64,000 nucleotides of DNA from Planctomycetaceae bacterium (GCA_016794985.1 JAEUIQ010000066.1:1-64000); one strand, 5' to 3'; shown: positions 44,056 through 53,619, numbered from the stretch's first letter. Made by a program: numbers and translations. Notes: a model not told the origin generated them from the sequence alone.

Positions 44056-45876
44056 TTAGGCATTCACGACGCGACTACGACGGCGGCGTTCCGATTCCGA
44101 GAGAATCGCTTTCCGCAGGCGAATCGACTTGGGCGTGATTTCGACCCACTCGTCGTCCTCGATGTACTCCAACGCTTCCTCGAGCGACATCTTGATGGCC
44201 GGCTTCAAAATAATGTTCTCATCGCTGCCGGCAGCTCTGACGTTAGTCAGTTGCTTCTCTTTCGTCGGATTAACCGGCAAGTCATTATCCCGGCAATGTT
44301 CTCCAACAATCATGCCTTCATAAACTTCATCGCCTGGAGCCACAAACATTTCACCGCGAGCTTGCAGGCTGAACAAGGAATATCCAACGGCTTTCCCACC
44401 GACATTGGAAATCAACGCGCCGTTCTGACGGCCCTGCAACTTGCCGTCCACCTCACGAAACTCCTTGAAACGATGATTCATCACGACCGTTCCTTTGGTC
44501 GCATTCAGCAACCTCGCTCGGAGTCCGATCAATCCACGAGATGGGATATCGAAATGAGCGACGGTCTGATCTCCGCGCCCCGTCATTTCCAGCAAGTCGC
44601 CGCGACGGTTGCCGATCGCTTCCATCACAGATCCGAAATACTCGGTTGGAACGTGAATGACCAAATGTTCGCATGGTTCCATCCGCACGCCATTTTCGTA
44701 TTTGGTCAACACTTGGGGCTTGCCGACGCTTAACTCGAACCCTTCGCGGCGCATGGTTTCAATTAGAACGGACAAGTGCAGCACGCCACGACCAGACACG
44801 GCATACTTGTCGCCTTGTTCGGTTTCCTCGACACGCAGCGCGACGTTTCGTTCCAGCTCTTTGAACAAGCGCTGCCTCAACTGACGACCCGTCACATACT
44901 TTCCATCGCGTCCGGCTAAAGGCGACGAGTTGATTGTAAACATCATTTGCAAAGTGGGTTGATCCACTGCAATGCGTGGCAACGGCTCCAAAAAGCTTGG
45001 GTCCGTGATGGTGTCGCCGATATCGGCGTCCTGTAAGCCAACCAGTGCTACAATGTCGCCGGCGTGAGCTTCCATGACCTCGGTACGTCCCAACTTGTCG
45101 AAAACAAAAACTTGGGCGACTTTTTCTTGATGCACCGACCCATCGGCGACAATGACGGACACGTTGTCGTTCTTGTGAATCGTGCCCGACTCGATACGAC
45201 CGATCATGATCCGCCCGACGTATTCCGACCAATCCAATGTCGTGACCCGCATCCGGAATTCCGGACGCGAATCGATTTTCGGCGGTGGAACATGCTTCAA
45301 TACCAAATCCAAAATCGGTTGCATGCTCGCACCATCTGGATCATCCAACGAGTACTTGGCAAATCCCGCTTTGGCAGATGCGAAAACGTGACAGAAGCTT
45401 TCCCAATGCGAATCGCCTCCCAATTCCACGATCAGTGCCAACGTTTCGTCGACCACTTCCATGGCTCGGGCGTCCGGGCGATCGATCTTATTAACCACGA
45501 CAATTGGCCGCAGTCCATGCTCCAGCGCCTTCGAAAGCACAAACCGGGTCTGCGGCATTGGCCCCTCCGCCGCGTCTACCAACACCAATGCTCCGTCGGC
45601 CATCTGCAAAACTCGCTCGACCTCACCGCCGAAATCCGCGTGGCCAGGGGTATCAATGATATTGATTTTGGTGCCCTGGTAGGGGATCGAAATATTCTTG
45701 GCCAAAATCGTGATCCCACGCTCTCGCTCCAAGTCGTTCGAGTCCAAGATACGTTCGCCTTCAAGTTGCGAATCGCGAAATTGGCCACTCTGGCGCAGGA
45801 GACAATCCACCAAGGTGGTCTTGCCGTGATCAACGTGGGCGATGATAACGATATTGCGGATAGCGTTGCGATTCAT
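44056..45876 (-). CDS. typA: translational GTPase TypA/BipA
   Basis: A 606-residue ribosome-associated GTPase of the EF-G superfamily. G-domain motifs are AHVDHGKTT (G1), RGITI (G2), DTPGHADF (G3) and VVNKIDRPDA (G4). Domains II, III, V and the TypA-specific C-terminal domain follow, with PTEYFGSVMEAIGNRRG and GRGDQTVAHFDIPSRGLIG in the expected place. It acts in ribosome assembly and in adaptation to cold or stress. Length is typical and all motifs are intact. It converges on nth after 14 bases; the upstream neighbour on the same strand is a propeller protein 96 bases away. Confidence 0.97.
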   Translation of the reverse strand: MNRNAIRNIVIIAHVDHGKTTLVDCLLRQSGQFRDSQLEGERILDSNDLERERGITILAKNISIPYQGTKINIIDTPGHADFGGEVERVLQMADGALVLVDAAEGPMPQTRFVLSKALEHGLRPIVVVNKIDRPDARAMEVVDETLALIVELGGDSHWESFCHVFASAKAGFAKYSLDDPDGASMQPILDLVLKHVPPPKIDSRPEFRMRVTTLDWSEYVGRIMIGRIESGTIHKNDNVSVIVADGSVHQEKVAQVFVFDKLGRTEVMEAHAGDIVALVGLQDADIGDTITDPSFLEPLPRIAVDQPTLQMMFTINSSPLAGRDGKYVTGRQLRQRLFKELERNVALRVEETEQGDKYAVSGRGVLHLSVLIETMRREGFELSVGKPQVLTKYENGVRMEPCEHLVIHVPTEYFGSVMEAIGNRRGDLLEMTGRGDQTVAHFDIPSRGLIGLRARLLNATKGTVVMNHRFKEFREVDGKLQGRQNGALISNVGGKAVGYSLFSLQARGEMFVAPGDEVYEGMIVGEHCRDNDLPVNPTKEKQLTNVRAAGSDENIILKPAIKMSLEEALEYIEDDEWVEITPKSIRLRKAILSESERRRRSRVVNA

Positions 45877-45972
45877 AATCTTGGGGGTTCAATCCCACAA
45901 ATACTCGGAACGGACGGCAAGACTAGAAACTATTCCTAGCCTTCGACCAGCCACTGTCGCGAGTATCGTCGG

Positions 45973-47277
45973 CTATTTGGTCCCAATCGCATAGAGGGCA
46001 TCAAAAGACCGAATATACAATCGATCCCCCACAATCACTGGGGAAGATGCAATTGGCTCTTTCATCTCATTAACAGCTAGCACTTCGAAGTCCGATCCAG
46101 CCTTAAGGACCGTAATCACACCTTGGCGGCTGGTAATGAGCCATCGGTCGCCACTGAGAACGGGAGACGCGCGGTGGTTGTGTCCATTGGTTCGTTCTTT
46201 GTACAAGACATCGCCTGTTTTCGAGTCCAAGCAAACGACGATTCCATTTTCCCGACAAAGATAAACATACTTATCCGTGACAATCGGGGAGGGCACGTCA
46301 GGAGTGACTTCCTCGACTTTCCATGCCACAAATTCTGACCCAGTAATATCACCTTTCCCACCCGGCCGAATCGCAATCACCGCTCCACTTTTGGCTGTTG
46401 GCGCGACAATCAAGCCAGGTCCAACCGCGGGACTGGAAACAAATCGCAGGTACTCGTTGTAGTTGCTGGCCGGGTTGAGGCCACCACAGCGCCAGATCTC
46501 CGCGCCAGTTTCCAAATCGTGGCCCGTGACGTAATCGGCCCCATGACAGATAAAGTACCGGTACGTCCCGTCATCGTAAATCACGGGCGAAGCATACGAG
46601 TGCTTGTTTTCGGAATAGGCATCTGTTTGTCGCTTCACCATCCACTTTTGCTCACCCGTCTTCGCATCGAGTGCCGCCAACACGCCGACGCTTGGTTCGC
46701 GATTCCAGGGTCCGTGAATTAGTTGCAAAAAGATCACGCCATCGTGCAAGACCGGAGTCGACGTCATTCCAAATTGAATATCAAAGGCTCCGTAGTCGGC
46801 TTGCAAATCGCGACGCCAGGTCTCTTCTCCATCGACCGTAAAGCAAACCAAAGTGCCATTGCCAAACATGGCCCATACATGTTTTCCATCAGTGAACGGA
46901 GATGGTGCTGCAGAATTACCTTCGTCACCCCGAGCCGTCTGATTTCCGGTCGTGATCTTTCGGTTCCACAACTCTTGGCCGCTGGTCGACAGACAAAGCA
47001 AATGCAAGTCATCGCCGGCAGCCGTGGTCAAAAAGATTCGATCGCCGGCAACGACAGGGGTCGAACCAGCTGGCCCGGGCAATGGGTAACGGAACAAAAC
47101 ATTTTCTTCGTTTGACCACTTCAAGGGAAAATTGCTTGGCGGCACAATACCGTTCCCATTCGCTCCTCGCCATTGGGGCCACAGATCGTCGGCCGAACAA
47201 GGCCGCACCCAGAGAGTCGCGACTCCGACCGCCAATAGCCCCAACTTGTGCCAAACAGCCAAGGATTCTGCTCTCAT
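45973..47277 (-). CDS. exported PQQ-like beta-propeller protein
   Basis: A 434-residue protein from the ATG at 47277, preferred over an upstream start at 47364 because the hydrophobic signal segment LGLLAVGVATLWV begins near it. The mature part opens with WPQWRGANGNG, typical of planctomycete outer-membrane-type quinoprotein propellers. Repeated WD/PQQ-like blades follow, such as LLCLSTSGQELWNRKI, LAALDAKTGEQKW and VCLDSKTGDVLYKE. No catalytic quinoprotein residues are evident. It may scaffold envelope proteins, as BamB does; the function is not determined. A perfect 16-bp palindrome lies upstream at 47344-47359. Confidence 0.85.
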   Translation of the reverse strand: MRAESLAVWHKLGLLAVGVATLWVRPCSADDLWPQWRGANGNGIVPPSNFPLKWSNEENVLFRYPLPGPAGSTPVVAGDRIFLTTAAGDDLHLLCLSTSGQELWNRKITTGNQTARGDEGNSAAPSPFTDGKHVWAMFGNGTLVCFTVDGEETWRRDLQADYGAFDIQFGMTSTPVLHDGVIFLQLIHGPWNREPSVGVLAALDAKTGEQKWMVKRQTDAYSENKHSYASPVIYDDGTYRYFICHGADYVTGHDLETGAEIWRCGGLNPASNYNEYLRFVSSPAVGPGLIVAPTAKSGAVIAIRPGGKGDITGSEFVAWKVEEVTPDVPSPIVTDKYVYLCRENGIVVCLDSKTGDVLYKERTNGHNHRASPVLSGDRWLITSRQGVITVLKAGSDFEVLAVNEMKEPIASSPVIVGDRLYIRSFDALYAIGTK

Positions 47278-47343
47278 ACGTAGTTTTCCCAACACGAAGT
47301 AACCCTGTTTTCGAATGCGCCCCGGCCTGCAGAGTCTACCAAC

Positions 47344-47359
47344 TTTTTCGATCGAAAAA
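47344..47359. promoter_or_regulatory. perfect 16-bp palindrome, possible operator
   Basis: TTTTTCGATCGAAAAA reads the same on both strands and sits about 67 bases upstream of the start codon at 47277. Its position in the probable promoter region suggests a binding site for a dimeric regulator, but a chance palindrome is possible. Confidence 0.3.
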
Positions 47360-47490
47360 AACAAGGCTTCAGTTCAAGTCTCACTCGTTTGTATTACTGA
47401 GAACGCTGCCGCTTGGACTTCTGGTGAAGTAATGATCGAGCCTCATACTCTTACGTTGTGGCGCGCCCAACAAAACTAGCGTTCAAGGTC

Positions 47491-48471
47491 TCAACTCGCC
47501 AGCGACGATTTTCGACTGGCCCATTGGCTCAGGCCGAAGATCAGCGAGCCGATCAAGAGGGCCGTCAAACCAACCGCGAGATCATTCACTGACGCGAGCT
47601 CGGGCCAACGACTTTCGTAAATCCTCAGGGCTAATTTTGGTTCGTCCGGTGTCTTGTTGATTTGAAATGGCCACAAGCAAGGAATCGTCCCGACCATCAA
47701 TCCCAGCAGAAAACAAGTCACGCGAATTGGCCAATGTTGCAACATCCAGCGCAGAACCTTCGTTGTGGTTAGCAACCCAGTAAGGCACCCCAGCGCAAAG
47801 ACTATCAAGTAGATCAAATTGCCTAACAAATGCTCGCCCTTGAGCATCTCTTCGGGAATGTGGACGAGAAAACCATAAACACCCATCAGCAGGAGCAACA
47901 TCGCCCCGCTAATGCCAGGCAAGATCATCGCCGAAATCGCAACCACAGCACTGAAGTACAAGTACCACAGCGACGGCTGGGTAATCGGTTGAGCCTGTTG
48001 CCCGAGGCTGATGGCCAAGGCAATCGCCAGCCCAACCGCAGCCCAGCCCCAATGCCCAGGGTGAGGTCGGTGTTTCTTGACTTCCGCGTCAACGCCAGAG
48101 CGGTTGCTGGCTAGGCCAAGCGTCATGAGAATCGTTCCAGCGATCAACATTCCCAAAAAGGCGGCCAGAACATGCGGCCGAGTCACATCGTCCTTCAACA
48201 GGCGAACCACGGTTAGAATGGTCAGCAGTAACCCGGTACCGATCCCCAACCCCAAGGTTACCAAAAATCGCAAGTCAATCCGACTCACGAGTTCGGACCA
48301 ACGACGCTGCTTCAGTAGACCGACAGTCGTCCAATCGATGTTGGCCAAAGCATTGACCAACCGCGGATAGATTCCTGTTAACAGCGCGACCGTCCCGCCG
48401 GAAACTCCCGGCACAACGTCGGCAACTCCCATCAGAAAACCCCGAACAAAGGTGGTTAAATCGCCGGTCAC
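47491..48471 (-). CDS. DUF368 (PopT-type) undecaprenyl-phosphate transporter
   Basis: A 326-residue polytopic membrane protein of the DUF368 family. The family's leading block MGVADVVPGVSGGTVALLTGIY is present (given in part) and a second copy of the motif occurs in AMILPGISGAMLLLLMGVY. About 8-10 hydrophobic segments are visible. Members of DUF368 (PopT) have been shown to recycle undecaprenyl phosphate across the membrane in Gram-positive and Gram-negative bacteria. The start is a GTG at 48471, with AGAGGA upstream on this strand. It stands alone between the propeller and ispE genes, reading away from ispE. Confidence 0.88.
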   Translation of the reverse strand: MTGDLTTFVRGFLMGVADVVPGVSGGTVALLTGIYPRLVNALANIDWTTVGLLKQRRWSELVSRIDLRFLVTLGLGIGTGLLLTILTVVRLLKDDVTRPHVLAAFLGMLIAGTILMTLGLASNRSGVDAEVKKHRPHPGHWGWAAVGLAIALAISLGQQAQPITQPSLWYLYFSAVVAISAMILPGISGAMLLLLMGVYGFLVHIPEEMLKGEHLLGNLIYLIVFALGCLTGLLTTTKVLRWMLQHWPIRVTCFLLGLMVGTIPCLWPFQINKTPDEPKLALRIYESRWPELASVNDLAVGLTALLIGSLIFGLSQWASRKSSLAS

Positions 48472-48723
48472 TAGTGATTGTTCCTCTTTTCAACCAGACG
48501 TTGGCTATTCGCAACGCGGACTTCGAAACCGACAAAAATCATAACCAATCGATACGCCAAAATTTGTTTGCAAGTCGACCATTTGTATGGTAACTTACAG
48601 ATGGGAGAACAAAGACTGCTGCCGCCCACAAGGTGGTGAGACCCAGCGAAGCCATTGGCTTAGTTTTGGTCATTCGAATTGTGGCGTCAAACCTTCCTCC
48701 AGCAAGATGCGGAAAATTAGGTC

Positions 48724-49656
48724 ATGATTCGACGTTTTGCGCCGGCAAAATTGAATCTTTGGTTGAGCGTCGGGGCTCGGCAACCCGATGGCTTCCACCA
48801 ACTCGAAACGGTGATGGTACCGATTTCACTCGGCGACATCATAGAAGTTCGCCCCACGGATCATGGAGTCAGCTTAGAAGTTCGACAACGTTATGATTTT
48901 ACCGATAATGCCGATTCCGTCTCGCTAATCCCCACCGATGACCAAAACTTGATTGTGCGGATCGCCAAGGCATTTCTGGCACATTGCAAAATCTCATCCG
49001 GCGTTCACTTTGCCCTCTATAAATCCATTCCGGCGGGCGGAGGATTGGGCGGGGCATCAGCAAACGCAGCCATTACCCTGCTACTGTTGAACGAACTTTT
49101 CGACCTCAGGAAGACCTGGCAGGAACTGGCGACATTTTCCGCCAATTTCGGTAGCGACATTGCGTTTTTTACCCAAACTGCGGCCGCCAGATGCCGCGGC
49201 CGGGGGGAGGTGGTGGACCCGATCCGCTACCCGAACCCCAATTGGTTTGTCGTCGTCCGCCCCCCATTTGGCCTCTCAACACCCGCTGTCTTTGCAAAGC
49301 TCGCCCAAGATCGATCGAGTAACAATGCGATCGATCGAGTGTCGGCAGAATCTATTGGTGAAGACGAGTTAAGAGTTCCAGGAAACAACGGTTTAGAACC
49401 ACAAGTTTCAGTGCGGAATAGTTTGGAAGCTCCCGCCGTGAAGCTACGGCCGGAACTCGGGGATGTGAAGAAGAAGGTGCGGGCGTGTTACCCATTGACT
49501 GAGTCAATGTCAGGTAGTGGCAGCTGTTGGTTCGGTGTGTTTCGCCATCGTCGGCAGGCAACTTGGGCAGCGAATCGATTGCGGGCAGGGAATGTCGGCC
49601 GCGTTGATGTAGTGAGACCCGTTGCCTACACGATTTTAGAAGGGGGCAGGGCATGA
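48724..49656 (+). CDS. ispE: 4-diphosphocytidyl-2-C-methyl-D-erythritol kinase
   Basis: A 310-residue GHMP kinase of the MEP isoprenoid pathway. It phosphorylates CDP-methylerythritol. The substrate-binding PAKLNLWL segment is at the start, and the ATP-binding loop PAGGGLGGASAN is intact. The C terminus carries the third motif MSGSGSCWFGVF. It is slightly longer than the E. coli enzyme (283) because of an insertion around 200-245. The last four bases overlap the spoVG start, so the two are coupled; ispE next to spoVG recalls the order in Bacillus. Confidence 0.93.
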   Translation: MIRRFAPAKLNLWLSVGARQPDGFHQLETVMVPISLGDIIEVRPTDHGVSLEVRQRYDFTDNADSVSLIPTDDQNLIVRIAKAFLAHCKISSGVHFALYKSIPAGGGLGGASANAAITLLLLNELFDLRKTWQELATFSANFGSDIAFFTQTAAARCRGRGEVVDPIRYPNPNWFVVVRPPFGLSTPAVFAKLAQDRSSNNAIDRVSAESIGEDELRVPGNNGLEPQVSVRNSLEAPAVKLRPELGDVKKKVRACYPLTESMSGSGSCWFGVFRHRRQATWAANRLRAGNVGRVDVVRPVAYTILEGGRA

Positions 49657-50135
49657 ATGTTTCTGAGGTCAAAATCAACTTGTTTCATGGGGCCGACGAA
49701 CAGCTGCTGGCGTTCTGTACGGTCACTTTTGACCGAGCGTTTGTGGTTCGAGATGTGCGAATCATTCAAGGCGCCAATGGGCCATTTGTGGCGATGCCCA
49801 GTCGGCGTGTAACCACGAACTGCGGGAAGTGCAACGCGAAGAACTATCTCGGTTCTAAATTTTGCGCGGAGTGTGGCACGCGACTTCCACCGATCGCCCA
49901 AACCAAATTGCCCGACCGAAATCGCGGGTTCGTTGACATAGCCCACCCAATCAATGCGAAATCTCGGGAACGGATCCAGTCGGCGATCTTAGAAGCGTAC
50001 ACGCGCGAATTGGCAAAGTCGCAGCAGCCCGGTTATCGCCCGGATTCTTTAGAAGCGGATGTCGCCACCCCGCAACAGGCAAACCCGCCACATTGGAACC
50101 TGGAACGCCAATCGGCTCCCGAGCGAAAAGAGTAG
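49653..50135 (+). CDS. spoVG: SpoVG-family protein with inserted zinc ribbon
   Basis: A 160-residue protein. Residues 1-50 and 92-120 match SpoVG, a small nucleic-acid-binding regulator: the start EVKINLF, then VVRDVRIIQGANGPFVAMPSRR, and FVDIAHPINAKSRERIQ after the insertion. Between Arg52 and Phe93 a C4 zinc ribbon is inserted (Cys57, Cys60, Cys71, Cys74), where ordinary SpoVG has only a short loop. The C-terminal tail after 120 is polar and probably disordered. SpoVG binds DNA and RNA in Bacillus and Staphylococcus; the ribbon may change target choice. Its ATG overlaps the ispE stop. Confidence 0.9.
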   Translation: MNVSEVKINLFHGADEQLLAFCTVTFDRAFVVRDVRIIQGANGPFVAMPSRRVTTNCGKCNAKNYLGSKFCAECGTRLPPIAQTKLPDRNRGFVDIAHPINAKSRERIQSAILEAYTRELAKSQQPGYRPDSLEADVATPQQANPPHWNLERQSAPERKE

Positions 50136-50176
50136 CAGTCCCAAGCAATCTGTTCCAGCGGAGAGCACTGACCGCT

Positions 50177-50893
50177 TTAGGCTGGAGGCATGAACAGGAG
50201 TGCCCCACAGGCGGGACACAAGATCGGATGCTTCATTAATAGTGCCGACCGCATTTGTGGGGTGATCATTTGCCAACAACTGCTGCACGCTCCATCGTCC
50301 ACCGGTGTCACCGTCTTTTCGCGAAGGGCAGGGCGTTTTCGTTGTAGTTCGGTGCGTAGTTCCGGCGGCACCTTTCGAAAGAGCTCGTCCAATTCACCTT
50401 CTAGTCTCGCCAATTCTTGTTCGAGTTTTTTGACGGCACTGGACGTTTGCTCCATCGTTGATTTGGTTTCTGCAACAGACTTCCCAAGGACATCCGCAGC
50501 GGACTTTTCTTGTTGGACCATTGCATCGATCTGTTCCAGCAACTCAAACAACTCGACACCTAAGACTTCGTTGGCGGCGATTGTGGCTTGAATGTTGTCG
50601 CCTAACATGGCGTACTCTTTGTTGTTTGCAGCCCCATCACGCTGGACTTGCATTTTCTTGACTTGGGCTTCGCGGGTGCCAAGCTCATTCTGTTTGTCTT
50701 TGGCTTTCCGCCTTAGCTCTTGAAGCTGCTGCGTGGTCGTTTCCAACTTGTGGCGATATTGATCTTCCCGTTGCTTGGCGAATTCGACTTGTTTCGGAGC
50801 GCGCGCGGCTTGTTCACTACACTCATAAAATAGGCGAAGTTTCACATGAAGGAGGGCCAAAAGAGCTGGTTCGATCGTCGCAGTTGGAGTCAT
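50177..50893 (-). CDS. coiled-coil zinc-ribbon protein (COG1579 type)
   Basis: A 238-residue protein: a long coiled coil (about 20-185) rich in Glu, Lys and Gln, then a C4 zinc ribbon at the C terminus with CSSCW (C-x2-C) and CPACG (C-x2-C). This is the layout of the COG1579 family, which has been linked to nucleic-acid binding and, in chlamydiae, to secretion regulation. No catalytic function is evident. It converges with spoVG after 41 bases, and its ATG is at 50893. Confidence 0.87.
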   Translation of the reverse strand: MTPTATIEPALLALLHVKLRLFYECSEQAARAPKQVEFAKQREDQYRHKLETTTQQLQELRRKAKDKQNELGTREAQVKKMQVQRDGAANNKEYAMLGDNIQATIAANEVLGVELFELLEQIDAMVQQEKSAADVLGKSVAETKSTMEQTSSAVKKLEQELARLEGELDELFRKVPPELRTELQRKRPALREKTVTPVDDGACSSCWQMITPQMRSALLMKHPILCPACGALLFMPPA

Positions 50894-51119
50894 ATTTGAT
50901 TTTCTAAATCTCCGGCCCCTGAATTGCCCTCCCGTTTCTTGGGGAGTCCGACCGCATTATAGCAAATTCTAGAACCACAGCACCACCTAGGGATTGTGGG
51001 TTTGACGATTCCGAATGTCCCAGGTCTTGCCGCCCCCGATGCTGGTTCGCCATGCAAACCCTGACACGAATTCACAGATGATTTTCGGCGCGTACCACGG
51101 CACCGTTTTCAAACCGACG

Positions 51120-51719
51120 CTAACTCTTTCGGCACGTTTTCCACATGATAAACTGATTGCGATGCTTGTCGTATTCGGCTCGGTCAGGGTCCAGTTCACC
51201 GACCCACCAATCCAGCCCGCGAACCGTTCGGTGCAGATTGTCGCCGAATTGGTCGTCATATCCCGAAGGTCGGCAAGAAACCGATGCAAACAGCACGCCG
51301 CCCCGCCGCAAGACTCGTTGGATCTCGCCGACGGTGGTTTGAACATCCGCTTCATCCAAATGTTCCAACATGTCGAAGCAGGTGACCAAGGAGAAGAACG
51401 ATGCCTCGAACGGGAGCATCTGGTCGACCAGCTGAACCACGCGCGACGCGGGTACTTGTTTTCGCGCCACTCGCGCGCGAGCCCGTGTCACGGCCACCTC
51501 GCTGATGTCGGCGCCCCACGGCTCTAACCAAAACTCCGGCCCCGCGAGGTGCTCGACCACAAATCCCACACCACAACCAAGATCCAGTGCCCGGCCGCTT
51601 AGATTAACAAGTTCACGGTGTGCTTGTTGGCAATTCAGAAACCCCGGCGAATTCTCGGGACGGTTGTAGTTTTCTTCCCTGGCGATGATCTCGTCATAGA
51701 TCGCCTTGTAATCTGGCAA
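51120..51719 (-). CDS. class I SAM-dependent methyltransferase
   Basis: A 199-residue methyltransferase. The SAM-binding motif I is ALDLGCGVGF, followed by GADISEVAV and the acidic post-motif VTCFDMLEHLDE. Substrate unknown; similar enzymes act on small molecules or quinone precursors. The start is a TTG at 51719, supported by AAAGGA seven bases upstream on this strand. An ATG eight bases earlier is out of frame. The thioesterase gene lies 12 bases upstream on the same strand, so the two are probably co-transcribed. Confidence 0.88.
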   Translation of the reverse strand: MPDYKAIYDEIIAREENYNRPENSPGFLNCQQAHRELVNLSGRALDLGCGVGFVVEHLAGPEFWLEPWGADISEVAVTRARARVARKQVPASRVVQLVDQMLPFEASFFSLVTCFDMLEHLDEADVQTTVGEIQRVLRRGGVLFASVSCRPSGYDDQFGDNLHRTVRGLDWWVGELDPDRAEYDKHRNQFIMWKTCRKS

Positions 51720-51731
51720 CGCTGCATCCTT

Positions 51732-52157
51732 TCAATTTCCATGGGAGTTTGTGGGGATCGAACTCAAGTAATCCGGAAGTGGACGGGGCCGTCCTTGTGG
51801 ATTGATGCACGCCACGACGGTATTCCCAGTCACCAAGACTTCGTCACCGCGACGGATCGTGTACTGATGCTCGATCCGAGTCCCGCGCGCCCGGACCGTT
51901 TCGACCTCGACCACCAACAAATCGTCGAAAACCGCTCCCCCGCGATAATTGCACCCCAATTCCGTGACCACCAAAAGCACGCCCTGGGCCTCCAGTTCGG
52001 CATAGGAAATGCCAGCAGCACGCAACATTTCTACCCGAGCACACTCGAAATAATTGGGATAGGTCGCATGATGGACCCTCCCCTGAGCATCGGTTTCCTG
52101 ATACCGAACCCGAACTTCAAGCTGGAACTTTTGTAACGGATGCAACGGCTGAGACAC
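51732..52157 (-). CDS. YbgC/FcbC-type acyl-CoA thioesterase
   Basis: A hot-dog-fold thioesterase. Starting at the GTG at 52157 gives 141 residues, the usual length of this family. A longer frame to 52367 would overlap the start of the divergent ACT gene by 14 bases, which I consider unlikely. The catalytic block RVRYQETDAQGRVHHATY matches the family pattern YxxTDxxGxVxxxxY (with E before T). The rest is FECARVEMLRAAGIS and the hot-dog strands LVVTELGCNYRGG. It probably hydrolyses short acyl-CoA or acyl-carrier thioesters. Confidence 0.82.
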   Translation of the reverse strand: MSQPLHPLQKFQLEVRVRYQETDAQGRVHHATYPNYFECARVEMLRAAGISYAELEAQGVLLVVTELGCNYRGGAVFDDLLVVEVETVRARGTRIEHQYTIRRGDEVLVTGNTVVACINPQGRPRPLPDYLSSIPTNSHGN

Positions 52158-52353
52158 GCGGCTTCTATCGGGAATCGTTGGGTGAACTAAACTTCCACCG
52201 GTCCAAAATTCGAAGAGGGCCGATGATTGAGCCTTGGGCTCGTTTTTGCCGTGGTCGAGCGAATTGACCGTTGGCAGAACCCGGCGATTGATTACATTAA
52301 CGGTTACGCGACCAATTACAAGGTAACCCCCGCGAACGGAATCTGAATCTGCC

Positions 52354-52845
52354 ATGATGCACGACAACGACGGCGAAGACGACGGCTACGATATTTCGAC
52401 CCTTCGCGGACGTGATTACCCGACGATTCGGCAGTTTACCGTTTTTCTGGAAAACCGGGTCGGCCGGCTGATGGAGTTGCTGCGAAAGTTTGACGGCACT
52501 GGCGTTCGCATCGTCGCCATCAATATTCACGATTCCACCGAATGCTCACTGGTGCGATTGGTGCTGACCGATCCCGAGCGAGGTCGCGAAATCCTGGAGC
52601 GGGCTGGGTTGGCGATGATTGAAAGCGACCTGATCGCTGTGGAATTGCCGGACGATCCCCAACCATTGCTCAGAATTTGCACCGCGCTTCTGAGCGCCGA
52701 AATCAACTTGGTACAAGCCTACCCATTGATCGGTCTGCAAAATGGCAGTCAGGCTGTCGCTCTGATGATCGATAACTGCGAAATCGCCGCCGAAACACTC
52801 CAAAGAAAAGGCTTCCGAGTAATTCAGGAAGCGGATCTCAGTTAA
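52354..52845 (+). CDS. tandem ACT-domain protein
   Basis: A 163-residue protein with two ACT-type folds. The first starts around RQFTVFLENRVGRLMELLRKF (given in pieces: QFTVFLENRVGR and LMELLRKF) and the second near PLLRICTALLSAEINLVQA. ACT domains bind amino acids and regulate enzymes. It lacks any catalytic domain, so it is not itself acetolactate synthase even though relatives are sometimes named after that enzyme's small subunit. Start at ATG 52354, or 52357. It is divergent from the thioesterase and followed by a large gene-free repeat region. Confidence 0.85.
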   Translation: MMHDNDGEDDGYDISTLRGRDYPTIRQFTVFLENRVGRLMELLRKFDGTGVRIVAINIHDSTECSLVRLVLTDPERGREILERAGLAMIESDLIAVELPDDPQPLLRICTALLSAEINLVQAYPLIGLQNGSQAVALMIDNCEIAAETLQRKGFRVIQEADLS

Positions 52846-53172
52846 TCCAAGTTACTTTCCAAATCGTCGGCAATCTCCATCGGCGGACTATCAATCCGTT
52901 AATTCAGGGGACATGTGCTAGAAATGGCATCTGGGACGTGCTTGACATGGCTCATGCGAACTTATCATGACATGCTACGATGGGCACTGCACAAGGTACT
53001 CGGATTGCTCGGATGAGGGGTTACGGGACACCAGAGTTCTTGATGACAAGAGCTTTGTCACAGCCTAGCTTTGGCGCAGCGGAACTCGGCAAGCGTTCCC
53101 AATCACACGGAAATCTCTAAAAGTCTTGACGACTTCCGCTGAGAATCAAGTCCAGATCGTGGTTGTGACCAA

Positions 53173-53340
53173 GCACTGTGCCAGTCACATTTTATCCGGT
53201 TATCCCAGCAGAATGCCAAAACGTGTCGTGATGACCGGTTATGAGCGTTCATTAGCGTTCATTAGCGGTGTAACCAGCTCGCACGGTTCGAGCCCAAAAG
53301 GTGGCAAACCGCTTATGAACGCTAATTAACGCTAATGAAT
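53173..53340. repeat. hairpin-forming repeat, copy 1
   Basis: Begins GCACTGTGCCAGTCACATTTT, followed by CCCAGCAGAATGCC, then GTCGTGATGACCGGTTATGA. The left arm has two copies of GTTCATTAG(C/T) in 10-bp register. A GGTGTAACC...GGTTCGAGCCC...GGCAAACCGC core follows, then a right arm with two copies of the reverse complement type (AACGCTAAT, ending GCTAATGAAT). The arms can pair into a long stem with variable 10-bp steps. Confidence 0.65.
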
Positions 53341-53347
53341 TCCCATA

Positions 53348-53530
53348 GCACTGTGTCAGACACCATTTTCCTGCTATCCCAGCAAAATTCCACAACGTGT
53401 CGTGATGACCGGTTATGAGCGTTCATTAGTGTTCATTAGCGGTGTAACCCGCTCGCACGGTTCGAGCCCAAGAGCAAAGGGAGGCAAACCGCTGATGAAC
53501 ACTAATGAACGCTAATAAACACTAATGAAT
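53348..53530. repeat. hairpin-forming repeat, copy 2
   Basis: Same order as copy 1, with GCACTGTGTCAGACACCATTTT at the start. The left arm has two GTTCATTAG units, and the right arm three (ACACTAATG, ACGCTAATA, ACACTAATG). The flank after it (ACGAAATCATGCGTGGTGC) recurs after copy 3 at 53812-53830. Confidence 0.65.
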
Positions 53531-53619
53531 ACGAAATCATGCGTGGTGCTTTCTCACAGCCTAATCTTGGTGTCGACGACTTCCGCTGCGAATCAACTCC
53601 CCATCTTGGTTGTGACCAA

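Noticed and set aside
52158..52367. Longer N terminus of the thioesterase
   Set aside because: Would overlap the start of the divergent ACT gene and exceed the family length; the GTG at 52157 gives the usual 141 residues.
52354..52845. Acetolactate synthase small subunit
   Set aside because: ACT folds are present but no ilvB-type large subunit is adjacent, and the ACT pair alone does not establish that role.
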